From Selaginella moellendorffii (Eukaryota > Streptophyta > Lycopodiopsida > Selaginellales > Selaginellaceae), in the NCBI RefSeq assembly GCF_000143415.4, contig NW_003314272.1, positions 1,203,518 through 1,267,517 on the forward strand: a DNA stretch of 64,000 nucleotides, given 5' to 3'. The translations under genes were made by a program, and so were the position numbers. Below, one piece after another: positions 44,191-53,425 of the stretch. The notes under the pieces are model-generated. The model saw only the letters and a list, made by a program, of their open reading frames with translations. It searched no databases and was not told where the DNA came from. Each line of letters begins with the position of its first letter. Positions within the stretch are counted from its first letter, which is position 1.

Positions 44191-46401
44191 ATGCATCAAT
44201 CCAAATGCCTGGAGCGCATGGAATCCTGCAAGAGCCTGGGCGAGGGCGAGGAGCTCCACGCCCAGATCCTCGGCAACAAATTCCTCGCCGCGGATGCCTT
44301 CGTGGCCAACAAGCTGATCGAGATGTATGGGCGGCTCGGCAGCACCAGGAGGGCGCGGGAAGTGTTCGAGCGCATGGGCGAGGACAGGAACTCCTTCTCG
44401 TGGGTGATCATCCTCTCAGCATACTCCAAGACCGGGCAAGTGGAAGAGGCCAAGCAGCTGTTCGATGCGATGCCGGATCGATGCCCAGTGTCGTGGAACG
44501 CGATGCTGGGCGTGTTTACGAAGAATGCTCGGCTTCGCGAGGCCAAGACGGTGTTCGATAGAATGCCGGAGTGGACGTATGTCTCGTGGACCGCCATCTT
44601 TTCAGCATATGCCAAGCATGGGCACTTTGCAGAAGCGAAAACGATCTTTGATGCTATGCCGCAGAGGAACATTGTTTCGTGGACTGCCATGCTAGCTGCG
44701 TATTGCCAATCTGGGCAGTTTTCCGAAGCACGAAAGTGTTTTGATCGCATGCCGGAGCACGATCTCTTCGTGTGGAACACAATGGTTACAGCACTTGCCG
44801 CTAACGGGCATCTTGCGAATGCCAAAGAGATCTTCTACGCCATGCCTGATCGCAACCTCGTCTCCTGGAACGCAGTCTTGACTGCGAGCGCGCACCACGG
44901 AGAGCTACGAGACTCCAAGTCTTTGTTCGACGCGATGCCCCAGCGCGATCTTGTCTCCTGGACCGCAATGCTCGCCATGTTTGCCCGTGCTGGGCATCTT
45001 GAGCAAGCACTAGTGATCTTCCACTCGATGCCGGCGAGGGACAGGATTGCGTGGAACGTGATGCTCTCGTCGGCCTCCAAGAACGGGGAGCTCGAGGAAT
45101 CCAAGCGCTTGTTTGATTCCATGCCGCAGCGCGATCACGTCTCCTGGAACGCGATGCTCGGGGCCTACGCTCACAATGGCCACTGGGACGAGGCCGTGGC
45201 GCTCTTCTCCGCCATGCCCGAATGGGATCTCATCTCCTCCACGGCCGTGCTCTGCGAGTATGCCCATCGCGGCATGATCCATCACGCGAGGACGGTGTTT
45301 GATCGCATGCCCGAGCGCGATCTCACCTGCTGGAACGCGATGCTGGGCGCCTACGCCCAGAACGGCCACGCCCACGCCGCCAAGAGGCTCTTCCTTGATC
45401 TGCCCGAGTCGAACCTCGTCTCGTGCAACATCATGCTGGCGATGCACGCCGAGGAGGGCTCGGTGGACGAGGCGAGGCGGATCTTTCACCGGATGCCGGA
45501 GCTCAATCTCGTGTCCGAGAACGCGATGCTCACCGCGCTCGGCGAGAGCGGCCACATCCTCGAGTCGCGGGTGATCTTTGAGGAGATGCCGCAGAGGAAC
45601 AATGTGAGCTGGAATGCGATGCTGAGCACCTATGCCCGTAACGGGCATCTTGATGAGGCTTGGCATATCTTTGACTGGATGCCGGAACGTGATGTTATTT
45701 CCTGGAACTCAATCCTCTCAGCAAATTCCCAAAGCGGGCATCTTGAACAGACGAAGTTTTTGTTTGATACAATGCCTGTGCAGGGCTTGGTTGCAGTAAC
45801 CACCATGCTAACAAGTTACGGGCAAAGTGGTCGTGTCACGGCGTCCAAGAAAATATTTGATCAAATGCCAGATAAAGATCCGATTGCCTGGAACGCCATG
45901 ATTTCGGCTTATGCGCATAACGGGCATTTTCAAAACGCGCTGGATCTTTATGGTGCGATCAAGGTTGAAGAGGAGAGACCGGACGATCGTTGCTTCACCT
46001 TGGTTCTTCTCGTGTGTGGACGCACTGGAAAGGTTTGGGATGGCTTGCGTTGCTTCGCGGAGATGGTGGTCGATTATGGGATCGTTGCAAACAAGCTCCA
46101 GTACCGATGTATGATCGATCTCTTGAGCAGGGCCGGGCATCTGAGAGAGGCGGAGGAGCTTATTGCGAGCATGCCATTCGAGGCGGAGGTGATGGACTGG
46201 CGATGTTTGCTGGGTGCATCGACGAGCTACAGCAATTTGGAACATGGTGCCCACGCAGCTAAGGCTCTCTTGGGTGGCCAAAACGAAGATTCAGCCGCCT
46301 ATGTCCTCCTTGCGAACATGTATGCGATGAAAAATGGAGTGCCCAGGAAAAGTATAAACATCTCAAAGAGGAGAAGAAGGTTGGCTGAGAGTTTGCGATG
46401 A
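44191..46401 (+). CDS. Pentatricopeptide repeat protein, S-type repeats with E-like end
   Basis: Intronless gene, 736 residues. After an N-terminal ...GEGEELHAQILGN-type start come about 18-20 tandem 31-residue repeats (x-E-A-K-x-x-F-D-x-M-P-x-R-x-x-x-S-W-N-A-M-L-x-A-Y-A-x-x-G-H), then a longer P/L2-type unit (RPDDRCFTLVLLVCGRTG) and an E-like region (MIDLLSRAGHLREAEELI...DWRCLLGAS...YVLLANMYA). No DYW deaminase follows. PPRs of this kind bind organelle RNA base by base and take part in C-to-U editing or processing; lycophytes with heavy editing have very many. The last 25 residues (KSINISKRRRRLAESLR) do not look like an E motif, but the +1 frame continues WSAQEKYKHLKEEKKVG, which does; a late frameshift is therefore likely and probably harmless or only mildly damaging. 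No clear transit peptide precedes the repeats. Confidence 0.88.
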   Translation: MHQSKCLERMESCKSLGEGEELHAQILGNKFLAADAFVANKLIEMYGRLGSTRRAREVFERMGEDRNSFSWVIILSAYSKTGQVEEAKQLFDAMPDRCPVSWNAMLGVFTKNARLREAKTVFDRMPEWTYVSWTAIFSAYAKHGHFAEAKTIFDAMPQRNIVSWTAMLAAYCQSGQFSEARKCFDRMPEHDLFVWNTMVTALAANGHLANAKEIFYAMPDRNLVSWNAVLTASAHHGELRDSKSLFDAMPQRDLVSWTAMLAMFARAGHLEQALVIFHSMPARDRIAWNVMLSSASKNGELEESKRLFDSMPQRDHVSWNAMLGAYAHNGHWDEAVALFSAMPEWDLISSTAVLCEYAHRGMIHHARTVFDRMPERDLTCWNAMLGAYAQNGHAHAAKRLFLDLPESNLVSCNIMLAMHAEEGSVDEARRIFHRMPELNLVSENAMLTALGESGHILESRVIFEEMPQRNNVSWNAMLSTYARNGHLDEAWHIFDWMPERDVISWNSILSANSQSGHLEQTKFLFDTMPVQGLVAVTTMLTSYGQSGRVTASKKIFDQMPDKDPIAWNAMISAYAHNGHFQNALDLYGAIKVEEERPDDRCFTLVLLVCGRTGKVWDGLRCFAEMVVDYGIVANKLQYRCMIDLLSRAGHLREAEELIASMPFEAEVMDWRCLLGASTSYSNLEHGAHAAKALLGGQNEDSAAYVLLANMYAMKNGVPRKSINISKRRRRLAESLR

Positions 46402-46505
46402 GATGATGGTTGCTCTGCCTCTAAGAACTGGATCGCCCTGCTGCTCCTGCCCCGACCTCGACTGTTCGAGGGTGAGATATCGCTCCAACTTGCTGATTCA
46501 CAGGT

Positions 46506-47378
46506 ATGGGAAACGGAAACTTGGAGCTTGCACGCGAGGCTTTTGAGGCCATCAAGCATCCACCTTTTGGGAGCTTGCGGGAAGCAAGAGGGTTTGACAG
46601 GATGCCTTACAAAGACATTGTACAATCCTGCGTGGGAATTTCCGGCTCGGTAACCTTCGTGAAGCTATGGTGGTGTTTCAAAAGATGCCGGAGAGGGACG
46701 TCGTTTCGTGGACTACTCCCCTTTTCGCAAATGGCCAAGAAGGGCATTTTTAATTTTCAACGGCCTTGTTTAATATGATGCCCGTACGTAGCGTCTGCAA
46801 TACACTTTTACAAGCGTACACATTGTTCGGAAAACTGGAAGAGGCTCGCAATTTTTTTTTCTAAATGCCTTACAGAGATGTTTCAACGTATGCTGTAGTG
46901 GGGCATTGTGCTGAGGCTCAAACATGCTTTTAATCTATCCCAGAGATGGACGTGGTTTCTTTCACGGCAATGATAAAGCCTTTGGCGAGGTTGGGGACTT
47001 GCAAGGAGCGCAAAAAGTATTCGATTCCTCTCCCGCGAAGACATCGTGTGCTGGAGCGCTATGGTAACTAACGCGTATGCCCAGCGTGGGCATCCGGAAG
47101 ATGCTAAGTGCCTGTTTGACAGGATGCCTGAATGGAACAGGGTGGCCTGGTCGGCCTTGATCTCGGTCTACGAGTTCCATCTCGAGGCAGCCATGCAGGT
47201 GTTCTTTGCGGTTTCCTGCAATGCAGTCTTGACCGTTTACTCCAAAAGCTGCCACCTTGAGGCAGCCATGCAGACGTTCGACGCAATAGCCTACCGTAAT
47301 CTGGGATCCTGGAACTCACTGCTCGCAGCTTATGCCGATAACGGGAGTCTAACAAACTCAGCAAAGGTATTTGCAATG
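46506..47378 (+). pseudogene. PPR pseudogene, downstream duplicate
   Basis: PPR repeats in shifting frames follow the live gene directly: LELAREAFEAIKHPPFGSLREA and FDRMPYKDIVQS near 46515-46625, FQKMPERDVVSWTT near 46676-46715, then AMVTNAYAQRGHPEDAKCLFDRMPEWNRVAWSALI and AMQTFDAIAYRNLGSWNSLLAAYADNGS (in parts) from 47060 to 47350. Several frame changes and lost repeats are present. It ends abruptly near 47378 where a minus-strand pseudogene begins. It looks like a decayed tandem copy of the PPR at 44191, but the pairing with that particular gene is inference. Confidence 0.75.
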
Positions 47379-47379
47379 A

Positions 47380-48191
47380 TCACCTGGGTATTTTGTTCGG
47401 TACCAGCTCTTCTTGTCCGCCTCAAGACAGTATAGCGTGGCGTCATCGACGGGCAGCCCCACCACAGCACCATCTTCCTCCGTCTTGACAACAATCCCAC
47501 TCAGCCTCATGCTCCTTGAATCTGAATCCCATTCAACGATAATATCACCCATTTGGACACCAGCCACTTCATATGGTAAGTAGTGCTCCTTGATGATTGC
47601 AGGGAGTTCAACTTCCCCAGCCCGCCGCACAAAAACCACCTCTTCATTTCGAGGCAGACCAATCTTAAGAGGCACCTTAGGAGGTAGTTCCAACTGAATC
47701 AGAAAAACACCCACTCAGGATGCATCGGGATATTGAAGCAGTAGCTTACCGGTTCGAAGAGCTCAACAGCAGCCACCCAAGGCTTCCTGGGAAACAGGGA
47801 AACAACCTCACCTTTCACAGTCTGCCCATTGATCGTCACAGTAACTTCTTCACCTTCCTTCCACACCATGGTCTCCTTGTAACCCACGACGTTGGCTGTG
47901 GGCTTAACACTAGAGTCGCAGGTGGAGTTCCGATGAAAAGAGCGACCCCTTTATTGCTACAGGTGCCCACAAACTGTAGCAGCTTCAAAGCGCCAGGAGG
48001 AGGCTTCATAGGAGGAGGATTCACAGGAGGAGGGTTTGCAGCCGTTGTCAGAGAGGTCTTTATAAGTGCCTTAATTTGCTAACTAAAGATGTTATTCTCA
48101 ATCTATGTACCTCAAGTTTCCTTTGCATGTCATTTAGCTTCCTCTCGAGCTCTTCCCTCGCCTTTTCAATCTACGCTAATAGCCTCTCCAT
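47380..48191 (-). pseudogene. Decayed unknown gene: coiled coil, Pro-rich linker, beta-rich domain
   Basis: A three-exon gene can be followed on the minus strand. Exon 1 starts at ATG 48191 (MERLLA, stop codon, IEKAREELERKLNDMQRKLE; a coiled coil). A 53-base GT-AG intron follows. Exon 2 begins TSLTTAANPPPVNPPPMKPPPG, then LLQFVGTCSNKGVALFIGTPPAT, and after a frame change KPTANVVGYKETMVWKEGEEVTVTI...LFEP. A 50-base intron follows. Exon 3 (from 47698) reads LELPPKVPLKIGLPRNEEVVF and onward to about 47385. One in-frame stop and one frameshift break it. The beta-rich end could be a Tudor/SH3-like barrel; I do not recognise the family. A second, shorter relic of the FVGTCS-KG segment lies near 63830-63910 on the plus strand. 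Confidence 0.5.
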
Positions 48192-48636
48192 GACCAACTA
48201 ACTTTAGGACACCTAAAGCATAAACTATCTTTAGTTTCAGCCGAGAACTCAAAGGTACTAGTTAAGGTATGTAGATTCACAGCAAGCGGATTAAAGTTTG
48301 GCAACTCGCACATGAACAGAAAAGATAGTGTTTGGCTTTTCAAAACCAAAGGATGGATGGGAGAATGTTTAGAATGTTCAGCAGGAGTGGGATCCAAAGC
48401 CCTTAATCGAGCGTCACCTTTTTTGAGGCCAGTGGCTTCGTGTGGTCGATGGAGTACTCAACCTTGCCGGAAAATCAACTGATAGAAGAGGCCACCTTGT
48501 ACCAAGTCTGGCGCTCGCACATGGCTTGAGGCTGTTGCTGCTAGTGTTGGTGGTGGATTGAGAGTTTGAGTTTGCTTCTTCTTGAGTGCCTCCAGTGCAA
48601 AACAATGGTGGAAATGGTGGATGTCTCATCTATGTG

Positions 48637-48641
48637 GTCAA
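48637..48641. repeat. Copia target-site duplication (left)
   Basis: GTCAA directly before the 5' LTR; the same five bases follow the 3' LTR at 50657-50661. Confidence 0.75.
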
Positions 48642-48759
48642 TGTTACACTGGCAAGCCGTATGAAGTACGGACAGACACAAGTGCCAGCTAGGACGCCAG
48701 CGTTTTTGGTTTGACCAAAATCTCATGGATAGAAATTCATTCAATGGTCAAACACAACA
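48642..48759 (+). repeat. Copia 5' LTR
   Basis: TGTTACACTGGCAAGCC...CACAACA. It pairs with 50523-50656; the main differences are base changes and a deletion of roughly 13 bases plus smaller gaps. Confidence 0.8.
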
Positions 48760-50522
48760 TGGTATTGGAGCAGATTTATGATCCTGGATGACAGAGCATA
48801 AGGCTTACAGGATTTTCAACCTAGTCTCAAGGAAGCTGATGATCTCCCGTGACGTTGAGAATGCCACTCGTTCTCATCTAGTGGGAGATCTCTTCCCTCT
48901 TGCCCCGATTCTTCGAACTGAAGACTCTTCTTCAACCTTTGGTGGTAGTCTCTCCTATCTTACTGCAGCAAGTGGGAGCTTGCAGAGCAGATTTCCAGGT
49001 GGGAGATCTGCGCGTTCCGGTTTTGCCAAATTCGCCGCCCTATCTCACGGCTCCCCTGTTCGACCTCAACCGCCACTCAGGGATGACATATATTTCGATG
49101 GAGAACCAGCCGCAGCTGCCCAGCGCCCACCGGATTCTCCTTGAGGCCCTCAGGAGCAACCTGCAGTACCTCCGGATCAACCTCCCCGCAGGTCTTCCCA
49201 GTCAAATTTAGGTGTCCCTTTGCAGCGGCTGATCGAGACAATGCTCTCGGTCGTTCAAGACATTCCTGAAGGCTTGGTTGAGACATTGCTTGCTCGAGTG
49301 GACATTCCGGAATTCCTCACACCTACGTCGATGCTCTTGCCTCTCCTAACAGAGACAAATGGGTTGCAGCCTTTGTTGAGGAGTATAACTCCTTTCTCAA
49401 GAACAACACTTTCTCTTTGGTGGAAAGAGCTCCTGCCGGGCGTAAACTAGTGAAATCCATGTGGATTCCTAGTATCAAGCTCAGCCCAGACCACACCATT
49501 TCTCGCCACAAGGCTCGCTTGGTGGCAAAAGGCTACTCTCAAGTGGCTGGTGTGGATTACATTGAGACGTTTGCCCCGGTGGTCAAGCTGACTACCATTC
49601 GCACCTTGCTCGCTTTAGCAGCTGTGCACACCAGATGGATGTTAGATGGCTTTCCTGAATGGAGAGCTTGATGAGGCTACAAGGTCCCAGGAGACATTCT
49701 CTTGAAGGACCTTGGTGAAGCTTGTTACTGCCTTGGCATCCAGATTGATCACAAACAAGATGGCTCCCTCTTTCTGCATCAAAGAAGATGTCCTGCAATG
49801 ATTTGCCATGGACTCTTGTGCGCCTGCACCCATGCCAATGGTTGCTGGCTTAAGACTTCAAGACTTTCCAAGGATACGTCTCCTTCTACAGATTTGGATA
49901 GTAGGAAAATGGCAAACGTTCCTTACTGACGTGCTGTGGGAAGCTTGATGTACCTGGTAGTGTGCACACGACCAGACATTGCCTTCTCAGTGAACATGGT
50001 AAGCAGGTTTCTCGACAATCCAGGCCTTACACATTGGCAAGCAGTAAAAAGAATTTTTAGGTACTTACAAGCTACCACTTCGTTTGGTCTACTTTACATG
50101 CCAAAAGTCACAAGGCTACTGTGATTCACAGACAGGCTATTTTTTTAGCTTGCAACAAGCAGCTCTTTCTTGGAGCAACAAGAAACAGAGTGTTGTGACC
50201 TGCTCTAGTTGCAAAGCTGAGTATATGGCCACTAGTGCTACTTGCAGGCTTTGACGTCTTCTAACAGACTGGGAACACTCTCTTCCAGGTTCAACAGCGA
50301 TCTATTGCGACAATCAAGGCTGCAGTGCCTTAAGCAAGAATCGCAAGATCAATTCAAGAATGAAGCACATGGACACAATACACCATTTTTTTCGCAAGAT
50401 GGAATTGTTGAGCTTGTGTATTGTCCTACTCAGGACATGCCTGCTGACGTTCTGACCAAGGCACTCTCCCAACTGAAATTTTCTCAGTTTTGGGCTGCAC
50501 TTGGCATCTGCCCGAGTGGGAG

Positions 50523-50656
50523 TGTTACGGTGGCAAGCCATACAACATATGGACAGCCACCAGTGCCAGCTAGGACGTCAAGAGATGCATCGTTTTTTGG
50601 TTGTACATTGACCAAAATCTCATGGATAAAAATTCATTTGATGGTCAAACACAACA
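50523..50656 (+). repeat. Copia 3' LTR
   Basis: TGTTACGGTGGCAAGCC...CACAACA, followed by the GTCAA target duplication at 50657-50661. Confidence 0.8.
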
Positions 50657-50677
50657 GTCAAGATATCACCATAACCA

Positions 50678-50720
50678 AGGTAGCTCAATGGTAGAGCATT
50701 GTTCAATCCCTGGTCAATTT
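50678..50720 (+). other. tRNA-like fragment (A-box and B-box without anticodon arm)
   Basis: GGTAGCTCAATGGTAGAGC matches a tRNA D-arm/A-box, and GTTCAATCCC resembles the T-arm/B-box. Only a few bases separate them, so the anticodon arm is missing. It may be a truncated tRNA relic or the head of a tRNA-derived SINE. Confidence 0.3.
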
Positions 50721-50825
50721 CCAATAGTGGGCAGTGCCTCTTGCAATGATTTCAATCTCTTGCTTGGGCTTGAATTCAGCTTACCTATCCTTGCTTTTGA
50801 GTAGCACTTTACTACACAACCTTGC

Positions 50826-50975
50826 AAATGCCCAGGTTACACATCTTGTTATTGTCCAGTTCTATGGATAAAGCTTTCCTGCCAATGATCCACAGCTTAT
50901 GATTAATGAGTGAGCAATGTGTAGACTGCATCTACTACAATGTAATTGGGTTGATGTTGATTCCCATGCTGCAAA
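50826..50975 (+). repeat. Dispersed repeat shared with the start of the window
   Basis: aaatgcccaggttacacatcttgtt, then ctttcctgccaatga and cacagctt-tgattaatg, recur at about 147-300 with roughly 15-20% differences as judged by eye. No coding content is recognised. Confidence 0.65.
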
Positions 50976-50989
50976 CACTTTGCAGTTTT

Positions 50990-51355
50990 GCATTCATTTG
51001 TCTCAAAGAGTCAGTTTTAGATTTTAGGCAAACAAGGGACTTGATTTTAGATCTCCTTGTAGATCTTCTGTTGAGATTATCTCCTACTTAACTATGTTTG
51101 CATCTTTAGTTTTTTTGCTCTTTTGTTCCCTCTTTCATTGTTGGTAGGTTGACACAAATTAGTGCACCAGCTCCAAGCATATCATACTTCAGCTAGTTGC
51201 TACACTTCATTTGGATCCTTGTAATTGATTCTTCTTGTAAAGCCATCCTCGGCATTGAAGGCTCTCAAACTAATCTTTGGCGAGAGCTGACATTCATAAG
51301 AATTGTCAATCCCTAAGCCATACATCAGTCTAGCCTACCATAACTTTAGCTGATC
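50990..51355. repeat. Direct repeat, left copy (possible gag-like relic)
   Basis: About 365 bases that recur at 51830-52205 in the same orientation (catttgtctcaaa, gagattatctcctaNttaacta, cttttgttccctc, attgattcttcttg-aaagcca, ggcattgaaggctctcaa, tcaatccc-aa-ccata). The minus strand reads like a retroelement gag region in short frames. Confidence 0.6.
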
Positions 51356-51654
51356 ATGTGTATCTAGAGAGTGGAATTCTTAGCAATGCTAGCTATAGCA
51401 AGCTGTTGGATTTGAAAAAGACCATGTTGATGGAACACAACAGTATAACCAATGGTTATTCAAAAGAGCTATGGAATTTGAATTGCTTGAAAAGCTATGC
51501 ACCCTTGAGCACAACTTCTTTGATGTCTAGAAGACCTATTGATGGTATGTGAGTAGTCCTTATCAAGAATAAGATATATAGTGCTTCAAATTCTAGTAAT
51601 CATATCCAGAGTAAATGGCAAGAAATGATTCATCTATTACTGCTTATAGCAATA

Positions 51655-51820
51655 GTGAATCTGGGATTATTTCAACATACTAATGGCCTAACATAAGGAT
51701 ATGGGTACTTTAACTTAAGTTTAACTCAAGCCGAATGTAAAACATGTTTAATGAGAGGCTAAACAACATCTATTTAGCTATGCCTGACCTACCCACTATC
51801 TTTATTATACATTTGAAACC
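51655..51820. repeat. LTR fragment (family of 52380-53425)
   Basis: attatttcaacatactaatggcctaacataaggatatgggtac and later tatgcctgacctacccactatc...atacatttgaaaccccc match the middle of the LTRs at 52380, 56520 and 57785. This truncated piece sits between the two direct-repeat copies. Confidence 0.6.
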
Positions 51821-51829
51821 CCCTTTATA

Positions 51830-52205
51830 AACATTTGTCTCAAATAGCCAAGTTTAAATTTCAGGCAAATGAAAGACTTGATTTTCTCCTTATAGATCTT
51901 CTATAAGTAATTGAGATTATCTCCTATTTAACTATATTTGCATCTCTCATTTTTTTTCTCTTTTGTTCCCTCCATTATTGGCAGATTAATATGAATTTCA
52001 TTGTTGTGTTCTCTCATACACTTTTCTTCAAGTGTATCATACTTTAGCCACTTGCTACACTTCCTTTTAATCCTTGCAATTGATTCTTCTTGCAAAGCCA
52101 CCCTTGGCATTGAAGGCTCTCAAGCTGATCTCTAGCTAAAGTTGGCGCTCATAAGGATTGTCAATCCCCAAACCATATATAAATTTGGCCTACCACATTG
52201 AAAAC
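51830..52205. repeat. Direct repeat, right copy
   Basis: Second copy of 50990-51355. On the minus strand a 60-codon frame (ALQEESIARIKRKCSKW) covers most of it; this could be gag but has no zinc knuckle. Confidence 0.6.
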
Positions 52206-52379
52206 AACTTTAGTTGATAGCTGATAGTTATTTCTTGGAGTAGTAAGACATAAAGTGTGATTGCCTCTTCAAGCTATAAAACAAAGTATATTATTTTTTA
52301 TGAGACTAATTTTAAGATGGGGTAATTAGCTACTATCCCATATAGGACATGCTCATATATTCACTTTTAAAACTATTAT

Positions 52380-53425
52380 TGTAGCACATGTGGTTTTTAC
52401 CCTTTATCCTATGGTGATTTACTATAGGATAACCATGAAGCGGAACCTAAACTCTCTTTGTGCCACATGACAAATGCCACGTGTCTAAAGGACAGTGGTG
52501 TGGAACTCGAGTTTTAGGGCCTTGGGCCACTGAACAAAAGAACAGTGCCAAACTCCCAAGCATGGAGCCAAGGAGTGATAGAATCGAACCACGGAGCAAC
52601 TCCTAAGCATATAGCCCAAGGAGCGAAGGGATAGAGGTACAGAGCGACTTGGAATAGTCCTAAAGTAATCAATATCCCAATGCCAGGACCAGCACGCAAA
52701 ACAGAGCCAAATGGAGTCTTGCGCTATTTCAGCATACTGGTGGCCTAACGTGAGGACATGGGTACTCCACCAGCTAGCATGGAATGGAACTTGGGCTTAG
52801 ACCCAAGCCGAACGTAGAACAAGGATAGGCACGCAAGCAAGGGTTAAACTATGCCTCAAGTTGGTTAGCCATGCCCAACTAAGCCTCCCTTAGTATCAAG
52901 AGTTAGTCTCTGGGACAAACTCGAAACTTATTAAATATAGAATGGCACTAGATTGCGAATTTGGACACAAGACGAACACCATTGTGTTCAGGCCAATCTT
53001 TACATTCCGTAGATATGCCAAATGAGCAAATCTAAACACTTTCCATAAATAGCATTTGGGACCGAAATGAGACTAACACAAAGGGCATGATAGTGAGGGT
53101 GTTTGGCAGACACGGTAAGCTATCATCTAGCGATATTAAAGGATCAAGCTTAATATCGTAGGTTCCTAACACTAGCAAGTGCAAGTCAATGAATGAGTTT
53201 CTCTAACTAGGTCAAGTATGCTTGACTAAATAGACACTTAGGAATTCCTTCCTTATGCTCATCTAGTCAAGTCCACATACGAAGACTAATTTCTCAACTA
53301 GCTTAGGCAGAGACTGATAATAAGTCTAGCAATACAAACCTCCTGCCATCGTGGCAGTAAGGAAAGAGTGTCCGTAAAGACTGATTGACAGGTAACTTTT
53401 GATACCCGAAGTCACATTCGTGACA
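52380..53425 (-). repeat. LTR 1 (about 1,046 bp)
   Basis: Begins TGTAGCACATGTGG and ends ...GTCACATTCGTGACA. On the minus strand the bases just before its start (53426-53438) are purine-rich (AGGGGGGAAGAG), a polypurine tract, so this is the 3' LTR of an element on the minus strand whose body lies to the right. It lacks the poly-C stretch present in LTRs 2 and 3. Confidence 0.7.

Larger units (their letters stand above)
48642..50656 (+). mobile_element. Deleted Ty1/copia LTR retrotransposon
   Basis: A 2,015-bp element bounded by short LTRs: 5' LTR 48642-48759 (118 bp) and 3' LTR 50523-50656 (134 bp), both TGTTAC...ACAACA. The PBS TGGTATTGGAGC (48760-48771) matches initiator-Met tRNA as usual for Copia, and a purine tract (GAGTGGGAG) precedes the 3' LTR. 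A 5-bp GTCAA target duplication flanks it. Inside are only parts of pol: an integrase tail (HKAYRIFNLVSRKLMISRDVE), the RT start (HKARLVAKGYSQVAGVDYIETFAPVVK), the frameshifted AFLNGELDEA, then KDLGEACYCLGIQI, GSLMYLVVCTRPDIAFSVN, and an RNase H end with LVYCPTQDMPADVLTKAL. Gag, protease, the integrase core and the YVDD active site are deleted. It cannot move by itself. Confidence 0.85.

Noticed and set aside
44191-44300. Reading expansin copy 3 and the PPR as one transcription unit
   Set aside because: Only 141 bases separate them on the same strand, but plant nuclear genes are not normally co-transcribed and the families are unrelated; independent promoters are assumed.
45010-45666. 218-codon minus-strand frame inside the PPR gene
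   Set aside because: Antisense shadow of the PPR repeats; its own sequence is a low-complexity His/Arg/Gly repeat.
52439-52699. Minus-strand 61-codon frame (LYPFAPWAICLGVAPW) as a membrane peptide gene
   Set aside because: It lies inside LTR 1, and no matching gene is recognised; it is an LTR-internal chance frame.
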